From assembly GCA_044370655.1 (NCBI GenBank), contig JBILVD010000036.1, positions 1-12,641 of the forward strand: a DNA stretch of 12,641 nucleotides, given 5' to 3'. Under the pieces are notes generated by a model. The model worked only from the letters and a program-made list of their open reading frames with translations. It ran no database searches and was not told where the DNA came from. Positions 1 to 7,599 of this stretch are shown here, in pieces (position 1 is the first letter of the stretch; every line of letters starts with the position of its first letter). A program made the translations under genes and the position numbers. The stretch is from CAZFPN01 sp044370655. GTDB lineage: Bacteria; Pseudomonadota; Alphaproteobacteria; Rickettsiales; Deianiraeaceae.

Positions 1-99
1 CAAGAAAAGGCTGACCTTACAGAATATCATTTAAAAAATCCTCAAACTATAAAGGAAGTTAATATTGAAAAAAATTATATAATATTTAAAGATTTATGA
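1..99 (+). CDS. C-terminal 32 residues of an unidentified protein (5' end outside window)
   Basis: The frame is open from base 1 and stops at TGA (97-99). That TGA shares ATGA with the start of the next gene at 96, which is typical of translationally coupled operon genes. The visible tail is charged and ends in IIFKDL; it is too short to assign by sequence. By inference from context only, Mic60-like genes in Alphaproteobacteria often lie next to hemC/hemD, so uroporphyrinogen-III synthase is one candidate, but nothing in these residues proves it. Confidence 0.6.
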   Translation, partial: QEKADLTEYHLKNPQTIKEVNIEKNYIIFKDL

Positions 100-854
100 G
101 TAAAAAATTAAAAATTATTTTAGTGGCAATTGCAATGGCGATTGTTTTAGCTTTATCTATTTGTATATACTTTTACAGTGTATCTCAAATGAATAAAAAG
201 AAAGATTTAAGAGTTAAAATTAAAGACCCAATTCCATTTGAAAAAAAGGAAATTGATTTATTAAAAAATGAGATGATAATTTTAAAAGAATTTATAGATG
301 AAAAATTGCAAAATCAAATTGTTGATACTTCAAAAAATCAAGCCTCTCAAGTTGTTATAAAAGATGAGTTTTCAGGTATTTTGATTTCTCTTTTAAGCCT
401 TGAAAGGAAGCTTTATCTTGGAGGGGAGATAAAAAATGAAATTACAAAACTTAGAGCGTTTTCTGCTAAAGTTCCAGAAATTTACTCAATTGCGAAAGAT
501 GTTGAAGAAATTCAAAGATTAATTTCAAAAGAAGAGTTATTGATTGAGTTTGCGGATTATATTAAAATGGTTAAACAGATAGAAATTCAAAATCAAAAAG
601 GCAATTTTAACAAAATTTTAGGAATGCTTGCAAGATACATAACCATTCTTAATGTAAATAGAAAGCAAGATGAAATTTTACTAGAGGCAGAAAAAGCTTT
701 AGAAATGGGAGAATTTTACCGTGCCTTTAGGTTAATTAGCTCATCTAAGCCAAAAGAACTTGAACAGTCTACCTTTCTTATAAATCTTGAATTGTCAGCT
801 AAAACACAAGATGCAATTGACAAAATTCATTTTATTGTAAGTCAAAAATTATAA
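96..854 (+). CDS. Mic60/mitofilin-like inner-membrane protein (COG4223 type)
   Basis: 252 residues. A hydrophobic segment at residues 5-29 follows a basic MSKKLK start, giving a single N-terminal membrane anchor with the rest in the periplasm. Residues about 48-75 are charged and helical, a possible short coiled coil. The C-terminal half (about 95-252) has the pattern I associate with alphaproteobacterial mitofilin homologues: a leucine-rich helix with LERKLYLGGEI, a segment around KVPEIYSIAK, a GMLARY helix, and a final pair of helices with AEKALEMGEFYRAF. Bacterial Mic60 proteins bend inner membranes and tether them to outer-membrane partners. The protein is short for the family because the coiled-coil region is reduced. 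The start is fixed by the ATGA overlap with the upstream gene; no Shine-Dalgarno is seen and TTT precedes the ATG. The family call rests on remembered pattern, not a search. Confidence 0.6.
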   Translation: MSKKLKIILVAIAMAIVLALSICIYFYSVSQMNKKKDLRVKIKDPIPFEKKEIDLLKNEMIILKEFIDEKLQNQIVDTSKNQASQVVIKDEFSGILISLLSLERKLYLGGEIKNEITKLRAFSAKVPEIYSIAKDVEEIQRLISKEELLIEFADYIKMVKQIEIQNQKGNFNKILGMLARYITILNVNRKQDEILLEAEKALEMGEFYRAFRLISSSKPKELEQSTFLINLELSAKTQDAIDKIHFIVSQKL

Positions 855-858
855 TTTT

Positions 859-1407
859 ATGGATTTTATCTCAAAAATCTTATCTTCTTATTTTACAGCA
901 GAAAATTGGTTTTTTGCAACACTTGAAGGTATTTTGTTTATTGTTGGAGTTTATGGAATTTGTAAGATATTATTATTTATATTAAGATACTATATAATTT
1001 ATAATATAGTAAAAAAAATATCTAGTTTAATTAAGTCTAAAAATTACTACACAAACCCAACCGAAAAGGAAGATGAGCTTTTAAGAGATGAAGAGAAGGA
1101 AGTTAAAAAGCAGGCAGAAGTTGAGAATGTTACGGTTGAAAAATTAAGAAAAGATAGGCAAGAAGGTAAAAATTTCTCTAACAAAAAACGGGCAAATCAA
1201 GGGCAGGAAATCAACGAGGAAGATTTTAAGATATATATACCAAAAGCCGTTGGTAAGTGGCAAAAATTTGTTATTGGTAATAGGCAAAATATGATTTTAG
1301 CCGTTGCAAAAAAAATGCAGCAGACGGGCAGTCCAAACTTTTGGCAAACTCTTGTTGCGGTTCAAAAAGAGCAGTCTGCTTACTATAATAGAGGCAATAA
1401 ATATTAA
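859..1407 (+). CDS. Single-pass membrane protein of unknown function
   Basis: 182 residues; I do not recognise the family. Visible layout: one hydrophobic span at about residues 20-46, a basic juxtamembrane stretch (VKKISSLIKSK), a highly charged probably flexible or helical region at 66-122 rich in Glu and Lys, and a compact C-terminal module at about 123-172 with KWQKFVIGNRQ and NFWQTLVAVQ, whose aromatic residues suggest a folded or binding element. It starts 4 bases after the Mic60-like gene (TTTT before ATG) and ends 2 bases before dapE, so it is almost certainly co-transcribed. In many Alphaproteobacteria hemY follows Mic60, but this protein lacks the length and repeats expected of HemY. 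It may be a membrane partner of the Mic60-like protein; that is inference from adjacency. Confidence 0.8.
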   Translation: MDFISKILSSYFTAENWFFATLEGILFIVGVYGICKILLFILRYYIIYNIVKKISSLIKSKNYYTNPTEKEDELLRDEEKEVKKQAEVENVTVEKLRKDRQEGKNFSNKKRANQGQEINEEDFKIYIPKAVGKWQKFVIGNRQNMILAVAKKMQQTGSPNFWQTLVAVQKEQSAYYNRGNKY

Positions 1408-1409
1408 TT

Positions 1410-2558
1410 ATGAAAATTCAAGAATTAGCAATGAAGCTTATTTCAATTAAAACCGTAAGTCCAGAAGACAATGGAATAATGTTTTTTATAGAGCAAATTT
1501 TAAGAGAAATTGGCTTTGAAAACATTATGATAAAAAAATTTAGCGATATAGACAATTCAGCACAGGATACTCTAAACTTATATGCTTCTTTAAAAAAAGA
1601 TAACACTATTAAAAACTTATGCTTTGCGGGGCATGTTGATGTTGTGCCAGCGGGCAAGGAGTATTTATGGAAGTTTCCCCCTTTTGAACCCACGATTGAA
1701 GATGGTGTTTTGTATGGTAGAGGAGCTAGTGATATGAAGTGTGCTATAGCATCTTTTATTATTGCTGTTAAAGAATGTTTGGAGGAAGATTTGACAAAAA
1801 CTAATATATCCCTTCTTTTAACAGGAGACGAAGAGGCAAATGCAATTAATGGCACAAAAAAGATGCTTTTAGAAATTGCAAAGCAGGGAGTAAAACTTGA
1901 TGGAGTTATAGTTGGGGAACCAACAAGTGAAGAAAAGCTAGGAGATACAATAAAAATTGGAAGGAGAGGTAGTATCTCTTTTAATTTAGAAATAGAAGGT
2001 GTTGGAGGGCATATAGCTTATCCACACTTAGCTAAAAACCCAGTGCATGAAATTAGCAAAATAGTCAATCTTCTTTGCAACTTAAAACTTGACGAAGGCA
2101 ACGAAAGTTTTAACCCATCTTCTATTCAAGTTGTAAAGCTTGAAGTTTTAAATAATGCTGAAAATGTTATCCCACAAACTGCATCATGCTTTTTTAACAT
2201 AAGGTTTAACAACATTCACACTAGTGAAAAATTAAAAAATTATATTGAAGATTTTATTAAAAAAAATACAGATTTTAAATTTAGATTAAAAAGCCGTGTT
2301 AGTGGAGAGGCGTTTTTAACCTCTAAAGAAGAGCTTGCACATTTAACTTTTAACGCCGTAAAAGATGTTTGCGGATTTGAGCCAAAATTTAGCACAACAG
2401 GTGGCACAAGTGATGCTAGATTTATCAAGGAGTATGCTCCCGTTGTAGAGCTTGGAGTTTTGAACAAAACTGCTCATAAGGTAGATGAATGCGTTCCTCT
2501 TCAAGATATAATAAAATTAAAAGATATTTACAAAAAATTAATTGAAAACTGGAAATAA
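1410..2558 (+). CDS. dapE: Succinyl-diaminopimelate desuccinylase
   Basis: 382 residues, the usual DapE length. It hydrolyses N-succinyl-L,L-diaminopimelate to L,L-DAP and succinate in the succinylase branch of the DAP/lysine pathway in the cytoplasm, feeding peptidoglycan crosslinks. M20 metallopeptidase architecture is clear. Zinc ligands and catalytic residues map to H75 and D77 (AGHVDVVP), D108 (GRGASDMK), E141-E142 (TGDEE, with E141 the general base), E170 (VGEPTS) and H356 (KTAHKVDE). The GGTSDARFI block at 331-339 and the dimerisation or lid segment between are present. All known catalytic positions are conserved, so it should be active. It is the last gene of the tight left operon and is followed by a 122-base gap. 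There is no Shine-Dalgarno; the start is preceded by AATT. Confidence 0.95.
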   Translation: MKIQELAMKLISIKTVSPEDNGIMFFIEQILREIGFENIMIKKFSDIDNSAQDTLNLYASLKKDNTIKNLCFAGHVDVVPAGKEYLWKFPPFEPTIEDGVLYGRGASDMKCAIASFIIAVKECLEEDLTKTNISLLLTGDEEANAINGTKKMLLEIAKQGVKLDGVIVGEPTSEEKLGDTIKIGRRGSISFNLEIEGVGGHIAYPHLAKNPVHEISKIVNLLCNLKLDEGNESFNPSSIQVVKLEVLNNAENVIPQTASCFFNIRFNNIHTSEKLKNYIEDFIKKNTDFKFRLKSRVSGEAFLTSKEELAHLTFNAVKDVCGFEPKFSTTGGTSDARFIKEYAPVVELGVLNKTAHKVDECVPLQDIIKLKDIYKKLIENWK

Positions 2559-2606
2559 AGCCCTAAAATCAACCATTAAAAAAGAAATTTCAAAATTAAT
2601 TATAAT

Positions 2607-2636
2607 TTGCTTGACAAAAAACAAAAACTATACAAT
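2607..2636 (+). promoter_or_regulatory. Candidate sigma70-type promoter for tig-holB-amiC
   Basis: In the 122-base gap between dapE and tig, TTGCTT (2607-2612) and TACAAT (2631-2636) are 18 bases apart. A perfect TTGACA (2611-2616) overlaps the first box, but its spacing to TACAAT is only 14. Transcription would begin near 2643, giving a leader of roughly 38 bases. The rest of the gap is A/T-rich and no terminator hairpin after dapE was seen. Confidence 0.4.
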
Positions 2637-2680
2637 AAATTAGCTAATTTATTTAATAAATATAAGTAATAAAATTAAAA

Positions 2681-3961
2681 ATGGCAGTTCACGAAAAAAA
2701 ATACGATGCACCGGCAACAAAAAGATATTCTTGCGAAATTACATTAGATGAAGTTAATGTTAAAGCGGAAACAGAATTAATGAGCATTGCAAACACGGCC
2801 GAAATTAAAGGTTTTAGAAAAGGGCATGCCCCAATGAAGATGATTAAAGAGCTTTATTTTACAAAAGCTTATAATATGGCAATTGAAACTATAATTAAAG
2901 AGGAGATTGAAAAAATTGCTAAGTCAGAAAATTTCAAGCTTGCTTCTTCTCCTTCTGTTAAAATGAACGATGAAGAGAAAGAAAAAATTGCATTTGAAAT
3001 AACTTTTGAATTACTACCAGAAATACCTTATGATTTTGACTTCTCTCAAATTAAAGCTACTTCATATGAAGTGAACCTTACAGAGGAAGAAATACAAAAA
3101 GAATTACAATCAATAGCGGAAAAAAACAGAATTTTTTCTATAAAAGAAGGTAGGGCGGAAAAGGGAGATATTGTTGTAATTGATTTTGTTGGAAGAGTTG
3201 ATGGAGTTGAATTTGCAGGAGGAAAAATGGAAGGGCATGAACTTGAACTTGGAAGTGGAAGCTTTATCCCTGGGTTTGAAGACCAACTAATTGGCTCATC
3301 TGCTGATGAAAGTGTGATTGTAACAGTTACATTCCCAACTGACTATCATGCAAAAGATTTAGCTGGGAAGGAGGCTCAATTCTTTACAAAAGTTAAGGCG
3401 GTTAAAAGTGGAACAAAGGCCGAAGTAAATGATGATTTAGCACAAAGACTTTCTTTTACAACTATTGAAGACTTGTTAAAAGAGATGAAATTGCGAATTG
3501 CAGCTTTCTATGAAAATGCACACAAGGAAAACCTAAAAAGTGAAATATTTGAAAGCCTTTCTAAAGCACTTTCTTTTGAGGTTGGGGAAGAAATGGTTTC
3601 TAAGGTTGCAAAAAGTATAGTGGAAGAAAAAAAACTACCTGAGGAAGAAATTGCTAATTTAACAGATGAAGCAAAAAGAAGGTTAAGATTAAGCTTTTTC
3701 CTAAATCATATTGCAAGTGAACAAAAAATTACTATTACAGAACAAGACTTCACAAATTTCATAATCCAAAATTCTTCTTTATCTGAAATGAATCCTTTTC
3801 AAATGCTTGAATTTTACTCTAAAAACAAGGAGGCAAAAAGAAGGCTTGAACTTCTTCTAGAGGAAAATAAAATATATGATTTTATCTTTGAAAGAGTTTC
3901 TATCACAAAAGAGAAAATTTCTAAAGAGGAATTTGATAAAATCCTAAAAATTGAAAATTGA
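2681..3961 (+). CDS. tig: Trigger factor, ribosome-associated chaperone and prolyl isomerase
   Basis: 426 residues, normal for trigger factor. It binds ribosomal protein L23 at the exit tunnel and shields nascent chains. The N-terminal ribosome-binding domain (about 1-115) carries the signature loop GFRKGHAP at 44-51. The FKBP-type PPIase domain (about 160-245) shows GDIVVIDFVGRVDG and PGFEDQLIG. The C-terminal part (about 265-426) is the helical chaperone domain that forms the arms. The ATG is preceded by AAAA, with no Shine-Dalgarno. The TGA stop (3959-3961) is one base from the ATG of holB, implying coupling. The usual partners clpP, clpX and lon do not follow here. Confidence 0.96.
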   Translation: MAVHEKKYDAPATKRYSCEITLDEVNVKAETELMSIANTAEIKGFRKGHAPMKMIKELYFTKAYNMAIETIIKEEIEKIAKSENFKLASSPSVKMNDEEKEKIAFEITFELLPEIPYDFDFSQIKATSYEVNLTEEEIQKELQSIAEKNRIFSIKEGRAEKGDIVVIDFVGRVDGVEFAGGKMEGHELELGSGSFIPGFEDQLIGSSADESVIVTVTFPTDYHAKDLAGKEAQFFTKVKAVKSGTKAEVNDDLAQRLSFTTIEDLLKEMKLRIAAFYENAHKENLKSEIFESLSKALSFEVGEEMVSKVAKSIVEEKKLPEEEIANLTDEAKRRLRLSFFLNHIASEQKITITEQDFTNFIIQNSSLSEMNPFQMLEFYSKNKEAKRRLELLLEENKIYDFIFERVSITKEKISKEEFDKILKIEN

Positions 3962-3962
3962 T

Positions 3963-4856
3963 ATGCTTTTTGAGGAGCCAATTTTAGAAACAAAACAAAC
4001 TCCTAAAAAATCATCTCCATCTCAAGTTTTTTTGCTTGAAGGTGAATGTGAAATTTCTAAATTTCATAATACTTTGTTAGGTAAAAACTTGCATCATGCT
4101 TTTCTTTTACCACAAATATACGAGAATTTTGACAACCTAATGGAAAATTTTTTGCATTATTTCACTGGTGCAAGTTTTGAGCGTTTTAATTTAAAGCCAA
4201 ATGAGAATGGAAATATATTAATTGAAAGTTTTGAAGAAGCTCTAAATTTTGCACAAAAAACATCTTTTGCAAATAAAAAAGCAATTGTAATTTATGGAGT
4301 ATGTCAACTTTCTTTAAATGTTGCAAATGCATTATTAAAAATACTTGAAGAGCCTCCTAAAGAAACATATTTTTTGCTTATATATTACAAAAAAGAGCAA
4401 ATTTTAAACACTATCAACTCTCGCTCTATTTTGGTAAATTTTAAAAATTCAAATGAAAATTTTTCTTTTTTATATAAAAATTTTATTAAAACATCGTTAA
4501 GTGAAAATGAGGTTTATTCCATAACGGGAGGAAGAATAAATATATTGCCAATATTTTTAAATGAAGATGCAAAAGAAATAATAGACGATTTTAAGCTTTT
4601 AATTCAAGATAAATTTTTATATATCAAGTTTAAAAAATTTTTTACAACTCATAATAAAAAACCAATTTTCTTAGATTTAATTTTTTTGTTAATTGAAAGC
4701 GAAGTGTCAAAATACGAAACCTCCAAAAATTTAACACAAAATCCGACACTTTATTTTTCCTTTATTTTACAAAAAAAATATGTTAATATTTATAATACAA
4801 ATTTGGAAGCATTTTTGTATTATACAATATATCGTTTATGTTTAATTATATTATAA
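3963..4856 (+). CDS. holB: DNA polymerase III delta' subunit, reduced form
   Basis: 297 residues from the ATG at 3963; an in-frame TTG at 3951 would add four residues but overlaps tig, and TGA-T-ATG is the simpler junction. Delta' is the stator of the clamp loader that opens the sliding clamp. The signature segment at 121-155 is unmistakable: NALLKILEEPP, a strand, then NTINSRSI, corresponding to the sensor/SRC region. The SRC cysteine is serine here. There is no P-loop in the N-terminal part, as expected since delta' does not bind ATP productively, and the four-cysteine zinc module seen in some delta' proteins is missing. The last 140 residues are poorly conserved, very A/T-rich and Phe/Ile/Lys-heavy. 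The 3' end overlaps the next gene by 19 bases. Confidence 0.85.
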   Translation: MLFEEPILETKQTPKKSSPSQVFLLEGECEISKFHNTLLGKNLHHAFLLPQIYENFDNLMENFLHYFTGASFERFNLKPNENGNILIESFEEALNFAQKTSFANKKAIVIYGVCQLSLNVANALLKILEEPPKETYFLLIYYKKEQILNTINSRSILVNFKNSNENFSFLYKNFIKTSLSENEVYSITGGRINILPIFLNEDAKEIIDDFKLLIQDKFLYIKFKKFFTTHNKKPIFLDLIFLLIESEVSKYETSKNLTQNPTLYFSFILQKKYVNIYNTNLEAFLYYTIYRLCLIIL

Positions 4857-5926
4857 AATTGATATTGTTGGGTATTTTGGTTGTAAGTAATGCAAATGGA
4901 TTTCTAGAAATAGGCATTAATCAAGTTGGAAGTAACAAATGCAACTTAAATGTTGAGGGGAAGTTTTTAGATGTGAAATCGGAATCGGAGGTTATATCCA
5001 TTTTTTTTAACCCCAATGAACAACCAATTATATTCAACAATTGCACCTTTTTGTCGGTAGATAAAAAAAAGCGTAAGGTGGAGGTTTACGGCGGATTAAT
5101 GGAAGCTAACAAATGTAGTAAGCAAAAATGTAATATTATTTTTACCAACTTTAAACAAAATTCTGAAGATAGCTTAGATGTAGCATTTAGCTTGATTTCA
5201 AATGAAAAAAGTGCAGTAGAAAAAGTGCAAATTGAACCTGCTAAAATCGTCCCCAAGGTAAATAACTCCAAGCTTTTGATAGCAATAGACGCAGGGCATG
5301 GAGGGCAGGACCCTGGCGCGATTGGAGGCGGAGGGACGCAAGAAAAAGATTTAACCTTAAAATATGCTAAACATATCAAAAAAGTGCTTGAAAATGCTGG
5401 TTATAAGGTCTTTTTAACAAGAAGTAGTGACGAATATCTTAAATTATATGAGAGAATAGATATATCAATGCTAAAAAATGCTGATATTTTTATTTCAATC
5501 CATGCCGATAGTGCAAAAAATAAAAAAGCAAGAGGAGCAACAATTTACACTCTCTCTCCAAGTGCTTTAAACGATGCAACAAAAAAAGCAGATGCAAGGC
5601 TTAATTTAACTGGAAACTTCGTTGAAGATGTCAAAGATGCAGACTTACTCTTTAATATCCTAAACATACAACATAGCTCAAACGTGAGGCAGTCTTTTGA
5701 TTTTGCAAATTCATTAAAAGAAAAAATGTCAAATTTAAAAATTAATTTTACATCAGTCCCTATTCGTGCTGCCGATTTTGCTGTTTTAAAAGCTCCCACA
5801 TTTCCTGCTATATTGCTTGAAATTGGATATATATCAAATGCGGAGGATGAAAGAATGCTAAACTCAAGGGAATATATGGATAAAATCGCAGTTTCTATAA
5901 AAAGAGCTATTGATGAGGTTAAATAG
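4838..5926 (+). CDS. amiC: N-acetylmuramoyl-L-alanine amidase, AmiB/AmiC type
   Basis: 362 residues with a signal peptide at about 1-21 (hydrophobic KLILLGILVV core), so it is periplasmic. The C-terminal Amidase_3 domain (about 146-360) cleaves the amide between MurNAc and L-Ala during septum splitting. Zinc ligands are H154 (DAGHGG), E169 (TQEKDL) and H222 (SIHAD); the catalytic glutamate is E328 (LLEIGYISN). Between H222 and E328 an insertion at about 240-290 resembles the autoinhibitory helix of AmiB/AmiC enzymes that need a LytM activator such as EnvC or NlpD. The N-terminal domain (22-140) is not an obvious AMIN domain and has four cysteines, C35, C69, C93 and C98. The TTT-ATG start lies inside holB. 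The stop is one base from the convergent gene's stop. Confidence 0.93.
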   Translation: MFNYIIKLILLGILVVSNANGFLEIGINQVGSNKCNLNVEGKFLDVKSESEVISIFFNPNEQPIIFNNCTFLSVDKKKRKVEVYGGLMEANKCSKQKCNIIFTNFKQNSEDSLDVAFSLISNEKSAVEKVQIEPAKIVPKVNNSKLLIAIDAGHGGQDPGAIGGGGTQEKDLTLKYAKHIKKVLENAGYKVFLTRSSDEYLKLYERIDISMLKNADIFISIHADSAKNKKARGATIYTLSPSALNDATKKADARLNLTGNFVEDVKDADLLFNILNIQHSSNVRQSFDFANSLKEKMSNLKINFTSVPIRAADFAVLKAPTFPAILLEIGYISNAEDERMLNSREYMDKIAVSIKRAIDEVK

Positions 5927-5927
5927 G

Positions 5928-7598
5928 TTAGTATATAGTTGAAATTTCTGCTATATCCGTAATTCCTTGCAAAACTTTTAGCCTAGCTTCCTCAAAAAGA
6001 CTTGTAAATCCTTTTCTTTTTATCAAATCTTGCAAATCCCTTTTTGGCATTTTTGCAATTATTGCCTCTTCAATTTCTGCATCAAAAATTACTATTTCAA
6101 AAATTGGAGTTTTGCCTACGTATCCAGTCTTTCTACATTTTTCACAACCAACATGTTTATAAATATAACGAACGTCTGTTTTAGCAAGACGCAAAGAGAA
6201 AAGCTCATCTGATTTTAACGGAACTTCTATTTTACAGTTTTCGCAAAGATTTTTGACAAATTTTTGGCTTATAATAGAGCGGACTGTTGAAGCTATAAGT
6301 TCTCTTTCAAGCCCCATATCATAAAACTTTGCAAGCAAACTTAAGGAGTCATTTGACTTTATGCTAGCTGTTGTTTTTAAACCTTCAAGGTTAGATTTCA
6401 TTAAAATTAAAACTTCTTCCTTAAGTTTGACATCGTTAATAGAAAGGATATTTGGTTCGTGTTTTAGTGCGGAGGGTAGGTCATTTTTAAATTGCATTGC
6501 AAAAGGTGAAACAAACTCTAATCCGTCATCTATAATGCATACCTTTTTTGTCTTAGAAGCTAAAAAATGCGTAACTGCATAAAGAGTTGTTGTTATGCCC
6601 GCCTTCTCTCCTCCTGCTATCCAAATTCCTCCTGATGTTTTTTCTAATATTTTTCTAAATTTAGATAATGTATTTTTTGCAATTCCAAGCTCTTCAATTC
6701 CTAATGCTCTTTTAAAAGCACTAGCTAGAGTTAAGCTTAAAGCCTCGCCAAAAGCGATTTTACTAAAAAATGCTCTTATGTTAAACCCTAAAAATTCAAA
6801 ATTTCCATTTTGAGGAGTTTGATTTTCCGATATACTAATTCCAGAAAGAATTTTAAAACGATTTAAAAGCCTTAAACCAACTAAGCTAAATAACTTATAA
6901 CTTACATCAAACGAACCTTCAATTTTAAGACGGATATTCAAAAATACTTCGTTTAATTCAAGAGAAATCTCCGATGCTTTTAAAAAAATGGCTTCACTTA
7001 GTAGGCTTTCTGCTAAATCTATTATAGGGTCTTTAATGCTTATAAACTCCTTATTTGCCTTAGTCTCATCAAAAATTCCTGTATTTAGGTGTTTAACAAG
7101 CATTGCAACTCTATCAAGTTTTGTAAAAGATTGAGTGATTTTTAGGAATAAATCCTCTTTTTTAATATAACACTTTCTTATCTTCGTTTCTTCTGGAATA
7201 TTGATATGCCTTATTGCTAAGTCTACATCTTCAAAAAGAAAGTCTCTCACTGCAATAAAAATCTCCCCACCTTGAAATAAAAATGGCAATAAACCATCTT
7301 TTCTGCAAAACTCAATAGAAAGTGAATTAAAAATATAATCAGGCAGGGAAATTCTTTCAAAATTAGCTTTTTGAATTGCAAATTTTTCTAGTATAAATCT
7401 CTCTAGTTCATCTTCATGCAAAAAACCAAAAGCGGAGATTGAAGCAAGTATATCTGATTTATTTTTTTGCCAATCCTTCAAAAGAATTTGCACTTCGCTT
7501 TCGCCTAAAAGCCCAACTTCAAACAAATGAGTTAAAACAACTTTATCAGTTAAAATTAGATTAAAAGACTCTAAAGTAGAGTTAATATCAAATTTCAT
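5928..7598 (-). CDS. GspE/PilB-like secretion or pilus ATPase homologue with degenerate nucleotide-binding site
   Basis: 556 residues, full length for the family. The N-terminal MshEN/GspE_N-like domain lies at about 60-155. The family core begins at 190 (DPIIDLAESLLSEA) and includes FKILSGISISE (248-258). The C-terminal zinc motif is intact: C452-x2-C455 and C485-x2-C488, followed by GYVGKTPIFEI. The catalytic motifs are not. The Walker A position reads GGEKAGITTT (329-338), where the family has GPTGSGKTTT, so the lysine is isoleucine. The Walker B region (382-391) reads PNILSINDV instead of the usual DxIMVGEIRD, and the histidine box is lost (ASIKSND, 411-417). The frame is uninterrupted, so it is unlikely to be a recent pseudogene. 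It probably does not hydrolyse ATP and may be structural or regulatory. It starts one base after the nrdB stop. Confidence 0.85.
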   Translation of the reverse strand: MKFDINSTLESFNLILTDKVVLTHLFEVGLLGESEVQILLKDWQKNKSDILASISAFGFLHEDELERFILEKFAIQKANFERISLPDYIFNSLSIEFCRKDGLLPFLFQGGEIFIAVRDFLFEDVDLAIRHINIPEETKIRKCYIKKEDLFLKITQSFTKLDRVAMLVKHLNTGIFDETKANKEFISIKDPIIDLAESLLSEAIFLKASEISLELNEVFLNIRLKIEGSFDVSYKLFSLVGLRLLNRFKILSGISISENQTPQNGNFEFLGFNIRAFFSKIAFGEALSLTLASAFKRALGIEELGIAKNTLSKFRKILEKTSGGIWIAGGEKAGITTTLYAVTHFLASKTKKVCIIDDGLEFVSPFAMQFKNDLPSALKHEPNILSINDVKLKEEVLILMKSNLEGLKTTASIKSNDSLSLLAKFYDMGLERELIASTVRSIISQKFVKNLCENCKIEVPLKSDELFSLRLAKTDVRYIYKHVGCEKCRKTGYVGKTPIFEIVIFDAEIEEAIIAKMPKRDLQDLIKRKGFTSLFEEARLKVLQGITDIAEISTIY

Positions 7599-7599
7599 T

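Noticed and set aside
1418..1855. Reverse-strand 145-codon ORF inside dapE
   Set aside because: It lies fully opposite a well-conserved enzyme whose catalytic motifs fix the coding strand; the product shows no recognisable domain.
3951..3962. TTG start for holB
   Set aside because: It overlaps the tig stop and adds only four residues; ATG 3963 one base after the stop matches the packing seen at nrdB.
5086..5799. Reverse-strand ORFs inside amiC
   Set aside because: They overlap the zinc-site codons of the amidase; shadow frames only.
6030..6813. Three forward-strand ORFs inside the GspE-like gene
   Set aside because: The opposite strand encodes a recognisable full-length protein with family motifs; these have no motif or start context.
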